Source: Polaribacter cellanae (GTDB lineage: Bacteria; Bacteroidota; Bacteroidia; Flavobacteriales; Flavobacteriaceae). Taken from it: a stretch of 64,000 nucleotides of DNA. Shown here piece by piece: positions 62,301 to 64,000 of this stretch (within the stretch, counting starts at the first letter, position 1; every line of letters begins with the position of its first letter). The stretch spans positions 1,912,001 through 1,976,000 of the forward strand of contig NZ_CP071869.1 in NCBI RefSeq assembly GCF_017569185.1. The letters run 5' to 3'. The notes under the pieces are model-generated. The model worked only from the letters and a program-made list of their open reading frames with translations. It was not told the origin of the DNA and ran no database searches. The translations under genes were made by a program, and so were the position numbers.

Positions 62301-64000
62301 ACATCTGAAAGAGCAGGTGTACCCTCTAAAACGGGTGTTATATTTATTCTTCTTATTCGATTATTTCTTGCATCTCCAACAATTAAATCGTTGTTTTCTC
62401 CTAAAGCGATTCCATAGGGTTCATAAAAATACGCATTAGCCCCAATACCATCTCTAAAACTTCTAAAACCACTGCCTGCGACAGTAGTAACATCGCCATT
62501 TGTAGCTATTTTACGAATGGAATGATTATATGTATCTGAAACGTATATAATACCATTTGGAGTTATGGTAATTCCTCGTGGATTTTTAAATCTTGCAGAA
62601 GTTCCATTTGCATCTATATTACCTGAGCTTGAACCTGCTATTGTTGTTACATTTCTGTTGATGTCAATTTTACGTATTCTATGATTTATATAATCAGCTA
62701 CATATAAATTACCATTTGAATCTATGGTAATTCCATAGGGTTGAGAGAAAGAAGCATTGGTTCCATTGCCATCGACATTACCATTTGATGTACTCCCTGC
62801 ATATGTGGTAACTTGTCCACTTTGATCTATTTTACGAATCATGTGATTTTGTGTATCTGCTACAAAAATGTTTCCACTCGCATCCACTACAATACCTCTT
62901 GGTTGATTAAAACTTGCGCTGGTTCCAAGACCATTATTACTTCCAGAAGCTCCTGTACCAGCAATTGTTGTTACTTGACCTGTTGGTGAAATTTTTCTAA
63001 TATTATGAGATAGTAAACCTGTAACATATAAAAAGCCTTCTTTATCAATAGCTATACCTGTAGGTAAATTAAAAGAAGCTGCTGTGCCTACACCATCTGC
63101 ATTACCTGCTGTTCCTGAACCTGCGAAAGTTGTAACAACTCCATTAGTATCTATTTTTCGTATTTTATGATTTCCATAATCCGCAACAAAAATATTTCCA
63201 TTTTTATCTACAACAGTCTCATTTGGAAAGGAAAAACGTGCATCTGTACCAGTGCCATCTGTAGCACCAGAGTTTCTACCTGCAATTGTAGTAACGTTAT
63301 ATTCTTCTTTATTTTGCAACCAACTTGGTAAGCCAGTAATTGTAGTTGCAATGAAATCTTTTTCTGGATCTGAAATTGCTACTTCATATTTAAAAGGAGA
63401 ACCTACCTCTGCAGTTGCAGAAGTTGCTGAAGAAATGGTAGGAGCTGTATTATTTTCTGTAGTAAAATTCCAAGTAGTAGCATCTGTAAAACCTGCAAAT
63501 GCATTGTTCGCTAAGTCTAAAATAGCTGTATTAGGTATGTTTACATAGTAACTATTATTGTCTATTAATCTGTTTGCTGGTTTTATAATTAAAAGATTGC
63601 CATTAATAGTTACATTAGTGCTACCTACACTTATTGTTTCTGTTGTACTTGTAGTTGTATTCTGTAACGTAATGCTACCTGTTCCTTTTTTTATGGGTTC
63701 ATTAAATCTTACAATTAAAGCATCACCAGTTGCTACTTCTGTAGCATCATCAGAAGGTGTCAAATTTGCTACAGTAGGTAAAACAGCATCTGAAACTGTA
63801 ATTGTAAAATTTTGGTTGGTAGTTGCAACACCATCTGTAAGTGCTAAATTAACTGCATTTGATCCTACATGTGTTCCATTTGGTGTTCCAAAGATCTTAA
63901 ATTCTGGCACTATTTTTTTAAGTTTTCTTACATCTGCTAAGTATAAAATACCTTGTTTGGTTATTGTAAAATCATTTATTTGAGTAAATTTTGCGTTGTT
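56342..64000 (-). CDS. Giant T9SS surface protein: NHL and MBG repeats (5' end outside window)
   Basis: The frame stays open through the last base of the window (30 more codons beyond a GTG at 63910, including LADVRKLKKI from another NHL repeat), so the 5' end lies outside; about 2550 residues are visible. Order from the N-side: partial NHL repeat; SbsA/Big_5-like domain (NLTPSDDATEVATGDALIVRF is cut short here); cadherin-like module; six NHL repeats; a second Big_5, module and six NHL repeats; a third Big_5; then one diverged MBG-like unit, 13 near-identical MBG repeats and one more diverged; a Big_2-like module; and the T9SS type A sorting domain (56345-56575; start YPNPAKNTLKIS). A secreted adhesin-like structural protein is likely. 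Confidence 0.9.
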   Translation of the reverse strand, partial: NNAKFTQINDFTITKQGILYLADVRKLKKIVPEFKIFGTPNGTHVGSNAVNLALTDGVATTNQNFTITVSDAVLPTVANLTPSDDATEVATGDALIVRFNEPIKKGTGSITLQNTTTSTTETISVGSTNVTINGNLLIIKPANRLIDNNSYYVNIPNTAILDLANNAFAGFTDATTWNFTTENNTAPTISSATSATAEVGSPFKYEVAISDPEKDFIATTITGLPSWLQNKEEYNVTTIAGRNSGATDGTGTDARFSFPNETVVDKNGNIFVADYGNHKIRKIDTNGVVTTFAGSGTAGNADGVGTAASFNLPTGIAIDKEGFLYVTGLLSHNIRKISPTGQVTTIAGTGASGSNNGLGTSASFNQPRGIVVDASGNIFVADTQNHMIRKIDQSGQVTTYAGSTSNGNVDGNGTNASFSQPYGITIDSNGNLYVADYINHRIRKIDINRNVTTIAGSSSGNIDANGTSARFKNPRGITITPNGIIYVSDTYNHSIRKIATNGDVTTVAGSGFRSFRDGIGANAYFYEPYGIALGENNDLIVGDARNNRIRRINITPVLEGTPALSDVGTASIALNADDLKGATANQNLALTIANLVPTISDLAPLDNATGIAIDSILRITFSEKIFKGTGNINIHDASDDSVVETIDVTTNKVKINNLVVNDTSVDIETSKLTYNKNYYINMPSGVFKDVVNNDFAGIADKTTWNFTSEINLDPTFTSTPVTSVNENASYNYTITTTDPEGDNQTVTSNTLPTWLTPKKSVSTVTTLAGSGNYADVNGIGTNASFRGNLRGIVVDSNDNIFVSVQQNRKIKKITPTGLVSDFVGNGSYGNSAGTGTNVGLADPTGMTIDSNDNIYLLDRNANSLKKITPTGVVTILAGGGCSGDVDGTLPAAKFNYPDGIALDSNNNIYIADTGNHKIRKITPSGTVTTLAGRGSIFSGDADGTGTDAQFNRPTGIAIDSDGNVYVGDGSNRKIRKITPAGVVTTFAGNGSYGNTDGTGTNATFSSELDDIVIDKFNNLYVTDQGNNSIRKITSNGVVTTLVGNGSGDLDGPVATAKFAEPRGITLDKEGNFIISDQGNYKIRKINNTINSLEGNPTTAEIGNYPIQLTVKDGKGGSSQQNFTIAVKDITVPLATIYSPLDDATNVLINSNLQITFNEDMAKGTGNIKFYDASDDSVLHTIDVTSSQVSINNKVVTINPSFSLLKSKNYYVQIDSGALTDVAGNDFVGISDKTSWSFGTEQKVASTFSFADISKTYGDANFNLSASTNSTGTISYSIVAGGTGTATLSGTNNATLSVGNVGTVKVKATLAEDSNYFSASKIITLTITQKAITITADAKSKVYGETDPTLTYKITTGSLVGSDAFTGSLSRATGEDVGTYAIASTLANSNYNITFVADNLSITQKAITITADAKSKVYGDADPTLTYQITTGSLVGSDAFTGSLSRATGEDVGTYAIASTLANSNYNITFVADNLSITQKAITITADAKSKVYGDSDPTLTYQITTGSLVGSDVFTGSLSRATGENVGTYAIASTLANSNYNITFVADNLSITQKAITITADAKTKVYGEADPTLTYQITTGSLVGSDVFTGSLSRATGENVGNYAISSTLNNANYNITFTSADLSITQKAITITADAKSKVYGDADPTLTYKITTGSLVGSDVFTGSLSRATGENVGTYAIASTLANSNYNITFVADNLSITQKAITITADAKSKVYGDADPTLTYQITTGSLVGSDVFTGSLSRATGENVGNYAISSTLNNANYNITFTSADLSITQKAITITADAKSKVYGDADPTLTYKITTGSLVGSDVFTGSLSRATGENVGTYAIASTLANSNYNITFVADNLSITQKAITITADAKSKVYGETDPTLSYQITSGSLETGDSLTGSLSRATGEDVGTYAISSTLANSNYNITFVADNLSITQKAITITADAKSKVYGETDPTLSYQITSGSLETGDSLTGSLSRATGEDVGTYAISSTLANSNYNITFVADNLSITQKAITITADAKSKVYGESDPTLTYQITTGSLVGRDVFTGSLSRATGENVGNYAISSTLNNANYNITFTSADLSITQKAITITADAKSKVYGEADPTLTYQITTGSLVGSDVLTGNLSRTTGEDVGNYAIASTLANSNYNITFVADNLSITQKAITITADAKSKVYGDADPTLTYQITTGSLVGSDVFTGNLSRTTGEDVGNYAIASTLANSNYNITFVADNLSITQKAITITADAKSKVYGEADPTLTYKITTGSLVGSDVFTGSLSRATGEDVGKYSIASTLANSNYNITFVAENLTITKAILTVTITSGQTKVYGTPNPTNFNFTVTGFVNGDSLADINTTGMKISRESGEDVGTYKISITGIADLNYDINLITAVFTITKANQTITFGPLSHSDKDSFELKATASSGLDVVYTSSDTSIATISGNIINVISTGTVTITASQPGNINYNPATDVGQQLVITVLSVQDEILSDKKVFIYPNPAKNTLKISLGIEKASVTIYDINGKLVKKQRNYISDRMLDISNLPIGVYLIKIKSDNNIITKRLVKAE
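57101..60025. repeat. 13 tandem 225-bp MBG-encoding repeats
   Basis: Exact 225-bp period (for example gattgctttttgagtaat recurs at 57308, 57533, 57758 up to 60008). Each unit encodes 75 residues starting ITQKAITITADAK with VYG and NYNITF marks. Units 8 and 9 (58226-58450 and 58001-58225) are almost identical at DNA level. Units 4-5 and 6-7 repeat as a 450-bp dimer, showing stepwise expansion. Confidence 0.97.

Overview
The window is AT-rich DNA from a member of the Bacteroidota, almost certainly a marine-type Flavobacteriaceae (Polaribacter/Tenacibaculum-like, by inference only). Supporting signs are a gldH gliding-motility lipoprotein next to a ricT-type PSP1 gene, type IX secretion (T9SS) C-terminal sorting domains on two very large exported proteins, many 'SCxx' lipoproteins, weak or absent Shine-Dalgarno sequences, and -7 boxes of the Bacteroidota type (TAnnTTTG).

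Layout. (1) 1-10.7 kb: trpS is followed by an island of about 9.4 kb on the opposite strand. The island holds a T9SS-exported GxSxG hydrolase and an array of paralogous small lipoproteins in two subfamilies, here called A and B. It is bounded by two copies of the trpS 3' end, and one truncated lipoprotein remnant lies at the right junction. (2) 10.7-20.8 kb, minus strand: housekeeping and envelope genes (DUF1761-like, DUF4837-like lipoprotein, LysM lytic transglycosylase, exonuclease III, a two-subunit CoA transferase, PBP1A, GldH, RicT). (3) 21-28 kb: small VOC and membrane proteins, then a compact minus-strand cluster of two small membrane proteins, two tandem ClpP-fold-like lipoproteins and an alpha/beta-hydrolase lipoprotein, followed upstream by a membrane-anchored AraC regulator. 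(4) 28-38.4 kb: trhO, a 1.1-kb non-coding tract, asd, a PaaE-like flavin/2Fe-2S reductase, a LysE exporter, an M1 peptidase, a subtilisin and a metallo-beta-lactamase-fold hydrolase. (5) 38.5-46.8 kb: pbpC with a bacterial alpha-2-macroglobulin. (6) 47-56 kb: an exported PPP-type phosphatase converging on a CotH-type kinase, tRNA-Cys, folB, small proteins, glnS and a TPR membrane protein. (7) 56.3-64 kb: the 3' part of a giant T9SS surface protein with NHL repeats and 13 near-identical 75-residue MBG repeats. It runs off the window edge.

How the parts relate. Much of the window serves the cell envelope: peptidoglycan synthesis and turnover (PBP1A, PBP1C, lytic transglycosylase), periplasmic defence (alpha-2-macroglobulin), gliding/T9SS (GldH and two T9SS cargos) and exported proteolysis. 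The most unusual region is the lipoprotein island. Its genes share repeated upstream regions with GGACTC boxes spaced exactly 20 bp apart. All three full-length B genes carry an in-frame (AT)n tract, and in one it is shifted out of frame. Each gene is followed by a hairpin whose stem covaries between copies. Together these features look like a regulated, amplifying and possibly phase-variable surface lipoprotein family that arrived at, or expanded at, the end of trpS. Functions are assigned by reading motifs only; no database search was possible.
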